Positions 35,101-64,000 of a stretch of DNA of 64,000 nt are shown here, piece after piece. This DNA comes from Berberis thunbergii. Its lineage: Eukaryota > Streptophyta > Magnoliopsida > Ranunculales > Berberidaceae. Numbering within the stretch: the first letter of the stretch is position 1; each line of letters opens with the position of its first letter. The stretch spans positions 62,001-126,000 of the forward strand of contig QNQO01006237.1 in NCBI GenBank assembly GCA_003290165.1, given 5' to 3'. Both the position numbers and the translations under genes were made by a program. The notes below the pieces were generated by a model. That model was not told the DNA's origin and did not search any database. It saw only the letters and a list, made by a program, of their open reading frames with translations.

Positions 35101-38100
35101 ACTCGAATACAGAACTTGTCATTGAAGACAATGCAGCTAACAGGCAGATCTTTGGGCGATGGCAGCTTGACCCACAGTTTAGGACTCGGACCCCGATCAT
35201 GTGCTCGTTGACGAAGCCTCCTTCTGGGTGGTATAAACTCAATTCTGATGGCTCATTGAAAGCAAACTCAGGAGGTTATGGTGCAGTAATTAGGGATGAT
35301 CAAGGTAGTGTCGTGGCTGCTTGTGTTGGCTCGAGTGTGGGTCAGTCCATAATCACGCATGAACTTCAAGGGGTTGAGGCCGGGCTACAACTAGCCAACT
35401 CAAAAGGCTTCAAAAAGTTAGACATTAGCACTGATTCCACTTTAGTGCGAGATCACTTGACGAAAGCGAGACACAGTGCGTGGAACTTGAGACACGTTAT
35501 CAGTAAGATCAGAAGACTGCTGGCAACACTGGAAGACTACACTGTCAGCCATGCGTATAGAGAAACTAACAAAGTCGCGGACAGACTTGCTAGCCTTCAC
35601 CCTAGCTCGGAATTTCTGAAAGTTACACCGAGCTCGTTTGCTCAAGACTTGAAAGACATTGTACATGAAGATAGATAGGAACAATTTACTCTCGAATGTA
35701 ACTTCACCTTTTATTTCAGGTTTGAGGATCCTAAATAACCCTCACTCGCTTTCCAAAAAAATAAGTTCCTTTGAGAATTTGCATTTGATAGAAAGTGTTA
35801 TTTAACTGCATGCAGATGTTCAAAACCACAAATTGAATTCAATGCTCAAACGAATAAAAAGGAAGATGATTTACCTTGGTTCTTTCCTTTTGTGAATATG
35901 GAGAATACCATTTTGTCAACCTGACTTTACCTTGTCTACTAATAAGAAGTACAAAGTGAATCTGGAACATGTACAACACAAAAAAAATGGAAGTAGCACA
36001 AGACGAAAACACCTCAGATTTACTTAAAATACAACATGGAACAGTAAAACAAAATGCCTAGTCGAGCAATAATAAGAATATAGAAAATAAGTAGCTGCGA
36101 GGCAAAGGATGCACCAAGTGTAAAACCTAATGAAGGTCTTAAACATTAATACGGAGTACAAAACTAGTCCATTTGAAACTTAGATGATTGTCAAACATGA
36201 CCACGTGTAAGACAGCACTGGACTTTATTTCGGCTGGGGAGTAGGTGTTAAAAGTAGCATGGCTTAACACGCAGGTAGTAAGATCCCTGCCTGCAGTAAC
36301 CACTGCCATTGCATGTCTAAAATATAATTAAAAAATTTGACTTCCAAAATGAAGCTGTCCATAGTAGCATAGCTTAATAAGATCCCATGTGGCATTCATT
36401 GTTGGTGGATAGGTGGGATAAGAAAGCCATTAAACAAACCATGTGACCATCGAAAAAAGGAATAACAAAAAATAAAGCTTACTGAACGGAGTAGTCGTGA
36501 TTTAAGGTAGCACCGATATGCCACGCTTAGACACTGATTGCTAAGTGACTTCTAGTTTGGGACTTCACTTGGGTACATAGTGCAGTAATAAAAGAAATAG
36601 TCTAAACTATGCACATTTACAAGTTGTTACACATTTAAAAGAGGACACGCTAGTAGTCTTATAGTGCACTGCGCATCTAAGACCAAAACTTGAAGTCGCT
36701 TTGCAGTACTTGTCATATCAACTTGCCACGCATGTATTACCTTAGCATACGAGAAGTATCTGGTCAATATTTTCTTCCCTAACGATCACATGATTTGATA
36801 TATCATTGGTATTGTTAATGAGCATATTCTGGAAATGAAAGGCTCATCTTGGACTTTTGTGCTCGAGTGAAATGACATCATGTTTTTATATAGTAAATGC
36901 TATCACCATATTTTCTATTTGTATCACTCTCCTTTGCTTTTGGGTTTTTCCCACCATTTTTCATGTTACTCAATGCTTCCAATGCCATGAAATCTCTCAA
37001 TGACAAAATCAAGTTTAAAGGAAGCAAAAGAATTACATTACATTAAAAAATAATAAATAAATAAATAAATAACGGAGACCTGGTTGTAGTCTACTGAATC
37101 TATATTTTTTGCCCCTTTTACACTGAAAACGCAAAAGACCGCATTCTCCTTCCCCAAATAACGCTAACAATAATAATAAATTGAGATCATCATGCTAGTA
37201 TATAGCAAATGTTTCAATACTAAGAGACACCAAAATGATGCACTACTAGCTGGAAAGGATGTGTTCCCCAGGTCCAACATAATCTTCATACTCAACAATC
37301 CCCAAACTCAATGAACAAGCAGTTAGCTAGGTAACAAACTCTTGTCATCCATGAATATACATTAATGTGGCCCACATGAGATCCACTCAAAAGAGTATTA
37401 TTTCATGCCAGCCAAACCGCCCACCAGATTGCAGATCGGGATATGAGATACGGTATAGTCATCTCTTACTTTGGAGTAATTGATGCAAGTCTTAGCAAAC
37501 AAAAGTTACCCCACCTTTCCTAATACAGCCAGCTTACTCATGATTCATTCTCTGCCTCGTCTAGTATTATCCAACTTACTCTTGATTCAGTATGGAAGTC
37601 AAGACCAGGTAGGTACAAGGGCGGTGAAATGAGGTTATCAATAGATTAGGTTCCTCTGACGTGTGTGTGCGTTTTTTTTTCATTGTTCAAAATTGTAGGA
37701 CAGCGTTTTAGATGTGAGATGGCTTCTTTGAACAATGGCTATTAGCATTTTTGGTTAGCTCGAGTCTGAATGCTTGTATGCCTACACAATCTTACATCTC
37801 CATAATACATATAAGAACTTCTCCATTCTCAAGGAAAGGTTGGAATTCATACCACATACTGGGGCATAATTCTTTTTTAAGATCATGGATTTAACTTGCC
37901 GTCGTTTGCATTGGTGTTATATTACAAGTACTGAAACCATCATACTTGGAATGTGTATTGAGACTCTACTCAAAGCAATCCTGCATACTCGTGGCCCTTA
38001 ACTACAACCTAGGACTGTGTAGGTAGCTTCCGAATTACAATAGAAAGACTCTGAGAGTACACTGGTTTGTCTCCTCTACATTATCTAGTGGTTTCTTGTT

Positions 38101-40539
38101 AAAAACCAACCAATGCTCCTCAAAAGGGTGTTTGTTTTTGCTTCTAAATAGAGTCAGAAATCTTAATAAGAAGTGGGACACCTTGTTTCGAGTGTTTGGT
38201 TTTAGTTCTGATCGAAAGTTGAACTTCTGATTAGAATAAGCAACAGGGAGGTGCTGATCACTTAGCACTGAGTGCTGACTTAAAAATTATTCCACTAGTA
38301 ACCTTAAAATAATTTTATAATGACAAGTGTTACCCTCATCTTCTTAAAAACAAATAGGGTTAAATTTTGATGGCATGCCTTCATTCTCTTCATCAAGCAT
38401 TGTCGTTCTACCTACCTTCACAAGGATTTGGATATACTTGGTCTTATTTGGTCATATTTCGACACATTTTTTAATATACTTGATCATGTTTTGATATACT
38501 TGGTCATATTTCGATATTTTTATAATGAAATGTATTGTAATATTCTCTAGGATTTGGATAATTATTCGGTATAATTTTAAGCACAATATTTATGTCATAA
38601 TTTTATCAAGCTTAGTGAGGCAAAATTGTCAAATAGTTTCCATTCAATACCTAAAAACAAACACATTTTAATTTTACAGCTTCTAATCAACAACCTATTC
38701 AAAAGCAAAACAAACAGCTCATTCAGAAGCTCGTTCAAAACTTCTAACTCCAATTAGAAGTTAGCTTCTAAGCACTTAAAAAAACAAACGCCACCTTAAC
38801 CAACTAACCAGGCTATCATTGACTCTGATACCAATCTAAGTTATTAATGCAGCGATTAATCGCAATTTGGGGTTTGACCAAACCGATTTGGGTGAAAACA
38901 GTTGGGGTTTAGCATACACCGATTAATTGGCAAAAAAGCGGCGAGCCACCAATTAATCGGTCCAGCCGACTTGCCCATTTATCGCTATGTATAAAAAAAA
39001 AACTTAAACTCAAGATTCTCATTTCATTCGCAGACCGCAGCTCTCACTAACCCAGATCCTACAGATAAGAAGAAAATTAAGAAGAGGGAAGGTGAAGATC
39101 TCTTGACGGCGATGACGACTAGATCCCTGGCTCTGGACGGTGAAGGCGACCTCCGTATCTCTCCGTCTCTCTTTTCCTCCCGTCATTCAAACCAAATGTA
39201 CAACTTCAACGGTAATTTCTCTCTTTCCTCTCCTCCAAGTCCCCATCCTACTCGGACTCCCTCTTCTCATCCTTCTAGTGTAGAATTCATATGGACTAGG
39301 GGAGCTTGTTGATTGAGATTGTTTATAGTGATATGGATTTTTGTTAAACAGTTGATTGTTGTTAGAATAAATTGGATTAAGCTTATTGCTGATGTTGAAC
39401 TCCCATTTTCTGTGTATTTGACATTTTTGGCCTTCTGACTGAGAGCACTAATTACTGAATTTTGAAATTTCTTTGGAAATTTGTGATTATGCGTGATAAA
39501 TCAACACAACTTTCATGCACTTCAGTTATGACTTTCTTTATTCTTTGATATAGAATATATAGGCATAATCCTCTTTGATGTGGAATATTTTTGTTGGTAC
39601 AAAGTGATCATTCTAGAAATATCTTTGGTGCAAAGTAATACGGCTTACCTTCATGGGTTAGTGGGATAGGTAGGTTGGTTTTCCTATTATGTTTGACATC
39701 TATTTTGCTTTTGAATGTTTGTCTTGGTAGCTTGGCCATTAAAACAATCTACAATTTTCTTTTAGTTTATTTTTAAGTAGCTTGGCAAATGATTAGTAAA
39801 GTTATATAAATATAAATTTACACCATTTTGATTAATTATTTATTTTGTAATTTATGACTATGATTAAATTTTAAAAATATATACTTTGAAAAAAATTGAC
39901 TGATTAAATGCCAATTAAACCCTCTTAATCGTAATTCAGTCCTGGATCGCACTGCGACCACTTTTCAATTTAACTGCATACATACTAATTGTTAAGAACC
40001 GACCAATACTCCTCAAAAGCCCGAGCTTTCACGAAGTGGAAGGTTAATCACTTAATTAGGATCCTAACATTTCTATCTCCAAAATAATAGATGGTGAAAT
40101 CAAACATTATGCGTCCTTTCAGAATGTAACTAGATCCTTGGCATGAAGGGGTTTCACCATCAGATTCAAAAGTAATGCTTCAATTAACAGACACAAACAT
40201 GCTAAGCGGAGGTGTAGTGGGAATTGAAATCGATAATCATGCATGAATCCTTCATTAACAGTCAGCGAGGAATAAAATAACTACAACAGGTTAAGATCAA
40301 TCAATCATACGTGGATAAAAAAGCTGAATTCCAAATTAGAAAATCATAACAATCAAATTTGACCAAACAGATTATTCTTTTAACGAGATTCAAGGGCATA
40401 GATCGTGAATTAAACCAATGGAAACAATGAAAGATTTGAACGCAAGTGATGCAGATCGTTTCAATCCAAATTAGGGTTTTCAAAATGCATAGTAATTGAT
40501 TCAAAAGCGAGAGAAAAAGTGGAGATATTTGTTTACCAT
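23103..40539 (-). CDS. AP-1 clathrin adaptor complex, sigma (small) subunit
   Basis: Seven exons on the minus strand: 40537-40539 (ATG only, plus 5' UTR upstream), 35875-35961, 23837-23928, 23622-23730, 23476-23511, 23259-23345 and 23103-23174. All introns are GT..AG and phases agree, giving 161 aa, the usual length. The protein starts '[20 protein letters not shown]', contains the clathrin-adaptor small-chain signature 'VVYKRYASLYF' and ends '[13 protein letters not shown]', features of plant AP-1 sigma (AP19) rather than AP-2. It is part of the trans-Golgi/early endosome adaptor that recruits clathrin and recognises dileucine cargo signals. Intron 2 (23929-35874) is 11.9 kb because it houses a nested LINE/gypsy/hAT stack. 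The coding sequence itself is intact. Confidence 0.95.
24428..24817 (+). pseudogene. LINE ORF1, C-terminal fragment
   Basis: 130 codons ending four bases into ORF2 (the stop TAA at 24815-24817 overlaps the ORF2 start at 24810-24812). Low-complexity Thr/Ser/Pro/Asn-rich tail. The RNA-binding and zinc-knuckle parts expected in plant L1 ORF1 are absent because the element is truncated upstream. Confidence 0.6.
26938..27405 (-). repeat. 3' LTR of the gypsy element
   Basis: 468 bp. On the plus strand it begins TGATGATCACTG and ends GGGCCTATCA. The element-strand polypurine tract lies directly against it (27406-27418, 'atacccccgcccc' on plus). Confidence 0.93.
27357..28850 (-). pseudogene. Integrase and chromodomain of the gypsy element
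   Basis: The zinc-binding H-H-C-C site is in '[20 protein letters not shown]' and 'ECEVCQRNK' (about 28690-28545). The catalytic core shows '[20 protein letters not shown]' (about 28440) and '[20 protein letters not shown]' (about 28190), with D and E of the DDE triad. A stop near 28250 and a frameshift near 27820 interrupt it. The C-terminal part has '[11 protein letters not shown]' and a chromodomain-like '[20 protein letters not shown]' (about 27540), which in chromoviruses guides insertion to marked chromatin. Confidence 0.88.
28850..30356 (-). pseudogene. Reverse transcriptase and RNase H of the gypsy element
   Basis: Reverse transcriptase begins with '[20 protein letters not shown]' and '[20 protein letters not shown]'. 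The catalytic region reads 'FFDDILVYS' near 29678-29700 (two catalytic Asp present, F-F instead of the commoner Y-V/F-V). Then '[18 protein letters not shown]' and the RNase H segment '[19 protein letters not shown]' (about 29270). Frameshifts occur near 29960 and 29870, and a 34-bp duplication at 29000-29067 breaks RNase H. Confidence 0.88.
29000..29067. repeat. 34-bp tandem duplication in the RNase H region
   Basis: 'ttgttccaataagaatctca...atca' occurs twice in direct succession (29000-29033 and 29034-29067) with two differences. 34 is not a multiple of three, so the duplication shifts the reading frame. Confidence 0.9.
30390..30992 (-). pseudogene. Zinc knuckle and aspartic protease segment of the gypsy polyprotein
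   Basis: '[20 protein letters not shown]' (about 30950) is the CCHC-like knuckle variant of plant chromoviruses. An in-frame stop near 30798 is followed by '[18 protein letters not shown]' (about 30700), with the retroviral-type aspartic protease active site D-S-G, and '[13 protein letters not shown]' (about 30490). The protease would process the polyprotein. Confidence 0.87.
31121..31912 (-). pseudogene. gag polyprotein of the gypsy element (with one stop)
   Basis: Starts '[20 protein letters not shown]' at 31912. An in-frame stop near 31730 is followed in the same frame by '[20 protein letters not shown]' and '[17 protein letters not shown]', characteristic of the Ty3/gypsy retrotransposon gag (capsid) domain. 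A frameshift separates it from the zinc knuckle region downstream. The protein would assemble the virus-like particle. Confidence 0.85.
31930..31941 (-). other. Primer binding site (initiator tRNA-Met type)
   Basis: On the minus strand, 'TGGTATCAGAGC' lies four bases inside the 5' LTR end. This sequence is the complement of the 3' end of plant initiator methionine tRNA and the usual minus-strand primer site in many Ty3/gypsy and copia elements. Confidence 0.85.
31946..32436 (-). repeat. 5' LTR of the gypsy element
   Basis: 491 bp, same ends as the 3' LTR. Longer because 'cctttgcattctacaccatacaat' is duplicated near 32275-32315. Confidence 0.93.
33696..34932. mobile_element. Non-autonomous hAT-type element inserted in the LINE
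   Basis: The termini TAGGGGTGGGCA and TGCCCACCCCTA are exact inverted repeats, flanked by a perfect 8-bp duplication GCTTAGAT (33688-33695 and 34933-34940). Removing the element and one duplication restores the LINE frame across '[14 protein letters not shown]', an internal empty-site proof. Both ends carry clusters of 'cgggacggga(t/c)ggg'. The interior has a GCCTGCTGG minisatellite and unrecognised AT-rich sequence; no transposase. Confidence 0.95.
33861..33980. repeat. GCCTGCTGG-type minisatellite
   Basis: Around a dozen imperfect 9-bp units (gcctgctgg / aagcctgct variants). A shorter block of the same motif lies at 34629-34676 in the same hAT element. Open frames here (Leu/Ala/Pro-rich) are by-products of the repeat. 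Confidence 0.88.
35962..38126. other. Intron 1 of the AP-1 sigma gene, proximal part
   Basis: Non-coding intron sequence. No second gene or clear repeat recognised; (AATA)n near 37053-37071 and a T run near 37672-37681. Confidence 0.5.
38127..38806. mobile_element. Possible hAT-type MITE
   Basis: The left end 'gggtgtttgtttttgcttcta' and the reverse complement of the right end ('ggtggcgtttgtttttttaag') are similar, and both are followed by 'cttctaa/cttctgatt'-type motifs. No 8-bp duplication was found, so the ends are tentative. Confidence 0.35.
38833..39990. repeat. Dispersed 'gattaatcg' element, copy 1, with gene-like insert
   Basis: The left part ('aagttattaatgcagcgatt', 'caatttggggtttgacc', 'ccgattaatt') and right part ('accattttgattaattattt', 'ctatgattaaattttaaaaa', 'tcctggatcgcactgcgacc', 'atttaactgcata') match copy 2 at 63033-63660. 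Between them, 39000-39780 is unique and includes a GC-richer, exon-like stretch. Within it an ATG at 39103 opens a 69-codon frame and a plausible splice donor (cggtaatttc) occurs near 39211. It may be a captured first exon; its identity is unknown. Confidence 0.6.
39991..40536. other. Remaining part of AP-1 sigma intron 1
   Basis: Unremarkable intron sequence up to the splice donor (GTAAAC on the minus strand, 40531-40536). Confidence 0.5.
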
Positions 40540-40720
40540 GGCTAATGAGCAATCGATCCGATCTAAGAGCTCAGATATCTCTCCTTCACTTGCCTAGAAT
40601 CACTCAGAGAAACGGAGATCGATCTCTTTCTCTCTCGCTCTCTCTAAGGTCGATCGATTGTTCGAGTGAATTGAAAATGTGGAAGTTGCTTCGCTTTGGT
40701 TTTGGTTGGAAATTGGGGGT
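40540..40720 (-). promoter_or_regulatory. 5' UTR region of the AP-1 sigma gene
   Basis: Directly upstream of the start codon on the minus strand. Contains a GA/CT-rich stretch (40620-40647, 'tctctttctctctcgctctct' on plus) of the sort common in plant 5' UTRs. The transcription start cannot be fixed from sequence. Confidence 0.45.
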
Positions 40721-41009
40721 GGTTTCACACGACGAAAATTCTAAATTGCACTGAAATTCGCCTGGAAATTCTAAATTTGCTTAGTAGTCGAGCATAAACT
40801 CTAATCTAAGAACACGATCCAAATTTGTTTTCAATGGAGAGAAAGAAAGGGAGAAAAATACCATCGTGTTATGTTTTTCTTGGATTGGATTGGATTGAAT
40901 ACAGAAATAGGTCCAGGATGTCGTCGAAGAAGAGAAGCGACTCTTTTTTTTTGTTTGTTTTTTTTTGTTTTTTTTTGTTTTTTTGTTTTTTTTTTGCCCA
41001 TATGATGCC

Positions 41010-41039
41010 CACGTGACTGGCAACTCACGGGTGCACGTG
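41010..41039. promoter_or_regulatory. Two G-box (CACGTG) motifs upstream of the AP-1 sigma gene
   Basis: Palindromic CACGTG at 41010-41015 and 41034-41039, 24 bp apart centre to centre and about 470-500 bp upstream of the start codon. G-boxes bind bZIP and bHLH factors. A long T-rich tract (40948-40995) lies between them and the gene. Confidence 0.45.
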
Positions 41040-41439
41040 CTTGGCACCATTCCAGCGAGATACCAGGCAAATCTCCAGTGCTCCCTAGCAAGGAAATGCG
41101 CGAGTAGAATTCCCCAACTTTGATAAAGAAGGCAACTCGGGTGATTTGTCACAATTCAGAAATGTTTTCACGTATCTCAAAATATCCAAAATCTTTTTGG
41201 ATCATGCTATGTCACCCTAGTTGCAATAGAACTGACCTAAGATGATTGTAACTCAAGTTTGCCATCAAAACTTGGTAAGCTTTTCCATTTATTGATGCTT
41301 GAATATCTAATCTACAGTGAAATAACATGTAGACGGTGATGAAGTGGAGACTGTGGTGGTGAAGTGGAGACAGTGGTGGTGAAGAGAGAGTTGACAGATT
41401 ATCCCAACGTCTCAGTGGAAGTTTAATCAAGGCACTTTG

Positions 41440-41800
41440 ATTGTTACTTGTTAGTCTTAGGTGGAAAGTGCAATGTGAATGTTAATTTGAGGCAAAACTG
41501 AAAATGTATATATTATAGGGGGGAAATTGCAATTAATCCATATATTAAATGTAGCCTAACTACACAAGTATACCTATAAATTAATTTTCTTCATTTTTTT
41601 GGGTTTTACATGAAAATATTGAAATAAAAAAAGACAAAATATTTTGGAAGGAAAATGTAATTTCTTCGTAACTTTTTGGGTTTTACATGAAAATGTCGAA
41701 ATTTACAAAAAAAATACAAAATATTTTAAAATAACTCGTACAATAATGTATTTTTGATTTTGGTACTTTCAATTTTGAGATCTCAAAAATAAAATATTTT
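41440..41800 (+). repeat. Dispersed AT-rich repeat, copy 2
   Basis: Shares blocks with 22490-22700 ('caaggca', 'ttagtcttagg', 'tatattatagg', 'gtgcaatt') and, in inverted orientation, with 56845-57288 ('gggttttacatgaaaat', 'gtactttcaattttgagatctc'). The Mutator-like miniature element at 56845 defines the class. Confidence 0.6.
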
Positions 41801-42964
41801 GTTGTTAAATCAATCATTGGTTGGAATGTACATGCAAACTGATGTAATCTATTTAAAAATATGCGCGTGAAATATTTTAAGGGAGTTAGTACATATACCC
41901 GGCTATTTGGCTTGGTTACACCGGTAGTTTGGGATGTTTTGACTTTGTTGTAGGAAATTAATGTATGTAACACCGATTTATCATTTTTCTATAATAATAA
42001 AAATCATTTGGTTCAAAATTTTCTTATTTAGTAGAGTTAATTGGCTATGGAATGAAAGAATAATAGCAAAAATTCAATTAATACATTTGTTAAATTTCCA
42101 TGTGTTCATTAACCATACAAGGTTTTGATAACCGGTAAGTATTAAAAAATATTTATAAATCAATACATAAATTTTTTGCAACTATATTATATCAAATTTA
42201 AAAAAAATTGCATCCAAAACCTAAAAAAAATTTGATATCCAAACATTTACATTATGATTCCTTTATACAAATCCCCTATCAACAATGAGTAACTTACTTT
42301 ATACATTTTACATTAACAAAATTTGGTTGGATACACTAAACAGTTTTTAAAAACTAAATCTAAAAAATAAAGTTGAGGGCATCGAGCCAAATAGTCGGAC
42401 TCCCATTTTTTTAACCTAATTAGATGATTTGATTTTAATATACCTTCTAACATTACCTATCCATGGGGGAAAGTAACATCACTCTTTGTTTGAATCAGAA
42501 TGTGGCAATGTACTTCATGTTTGATTCGTCCATTTGTGATCAGTCAGAAGTAATTCCTCAATAGCTCATCATCAGAGCACTATTCTTCAGTTAATTAATG
42601 CTATATAATTTGCAAAATGTTTACATAAAATGTCATAGGAAGTTTTATGCATAAGATGTCTTAATGGAAGTACAAATCATTCTAAATTGTACTTCAAGAT
42701 TGCAGGACTTTCACTGTTGAAATATTGCTGAGGATAGAACGGAGCACGAGTGGGTCAAGCCACAACTGGGAATGCATGGAGAGTTTTACAAGTTTGCTCG
42801 AGTTTCTGATATGAGCAAACACTATTTCCATCACATGGAAGTGCATTTCAGTACATTTAGCTATTTGAGGAAATTATGAAGATATAGCATTAAACAATAG
42901 GGGGAAAACATCAAAGTTTGATCATTTACAGGGATTAAATTGATTAAGATAATACATTTGCATT
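41801..42964. other. Intergenic region between phototropin 3' end and AP-1 sigma promoter
   Basis: Both flanking genes are on the minus strand, so this holds the phototropin 3' UTR (right part) and AT-rich spacer. No other gene seen. Confidence 0.5.

Positions 42965-64000
<21,036 letters not shown>

Larger units (their letters stand above)
24810..35678 (+). pseudogene. LINE ORF2: endonuclease, reverse transcriptase, zinc finger, RNase H (broken)
   Basis: Endonuclease: 'MIKLACWNT', a stop at 24837, 'GLN', then 'LLGDFNAIL' and '[10 protein letters not shown]' near 25495, with two compensating frameshifts near 24965 and 25195. Reverse transcriptase: '[13 protein letters not shown]' (26180), 'IALIPKV', '[14 protein letters not shown]', '[13 protein letters not shown]', a frameshift near 26560, '[15 protein letters not shown]', and the catalytic 'FADDL' at 26883-26897. 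After the gypsy insertion it resumes at 32437 ('[12 protein letters not shown]', '[19 protein letters not shown]'). A zf-RVT segment follows ('[18 protein letters not shown]', about 33560). After the hAT insertion comes a C-terminal RNase H domain ('[20 protein letters not shown]', about 35240, to 35600). Stops and shifts make it inactive. Confidence 0.88.
24420..35761 (+). mobile_element. L1-type LINE, 5'-truncated, split by two later insertions
   Basis: The tail of ORF1 (24428-24817), overlapped by ORF2 from 24810, runs to a stop at 35678, followed by an 80-bp 3' UTR and a short A run (35755-35761). After removing the gypsy element (26938-32436) and the hAT element with its duplication (33696-34940), about 4.6 kb of LINE remains. 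It lies antisense to the AP-1 sigma gene, within intron 2. The start of ORF1 is missing, typical of 5' truncation during target-primed reverse transcription. No target duplication could be recognised. Confidence 0.88.

Noticed and set aside
41683..41973. Small minus-strand open frame between the two host genes
   Set aside because: Lies in a dispersed AT-rich repeat found in two other places; no protein-like features.

Overview
This window is nuclear DNA of a flowering plant, almost certainly a eudicot. It is AT-rich, with GT..AG introns, plant-specific gene families (PLATZ, phototropin, NF-YC) and a dense layer of plant transposable elements. I cannot name the species from the sequence.

Three host genes can be read at exon level. 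(1) A PLATZ zinc-binding transcription factor on the + strand (9961-10900, 3 exons, 236 aa, intact). (2) The sigma subunit of the AP-1 clathrin adaptor on the - strand (40539 down to 23103, 7 exons, 161 aa, intact). Its start codon is the last codon of exon 1, and its second intron is swollen to 11.9 kb by a nested transposon stack. (3) The 3' part of a phototropin-2 type blue-light receptor kinase on the - strand (64000 down to 42965). Ten exons are in the window, encoding 322 aa from the ATP-binding lysine region to the C-terminus; the LOV domains lie beyond the right edge. An NF-YC pseudogene lies at 21.4-22.1 kb.

Layout: 1-6.2 kb holds decayed gypsy-type elements, including two inverted copies of one leader and a gag-like/coiled-coil ORF remnant. 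6.3-7.7 kb is a hAT-type element with an 8-bp target duplication that carries a decayed class III small heat-shock gene, including start, intron, stop and an apparent heat-shock element. 8.5-9.3 kb holds two tRNA-derived SINEs. The PLATZ gene follows. 11.6-13.3 kb is a solo LTR, 15.4-17.1 kb a small non-coding LTR element, and 17.2-18.6 kb a duplicated unit of which one copy carries a hAT insertion. 19.7-21.3 kb is a fold-back element with 9-bp target duplications. 23.1-40.5 kb is the AP-1 sigma gene; its intron 2 holds an L1-type LINE (24.4-35.8 kb), itself split by a chromodomain Ty3/gypsy element (26.9-32.4 kb) and by a hAT element (33.7-34.9 kb). 43-64 kb is the phototropin gene, with LINE, solo-LTR, hAT, Mutator-like and RTE remnants in its introns.

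The dominant theme is insertion dating by nesting. Four related hAT-type elements share the TAGGGGTGGG terminus, and the interrupted LINE reading frame and a paralogous unit give empty-site evidence for two of them. Nothing here is an operon, CRISPR array or prokaryotic system.
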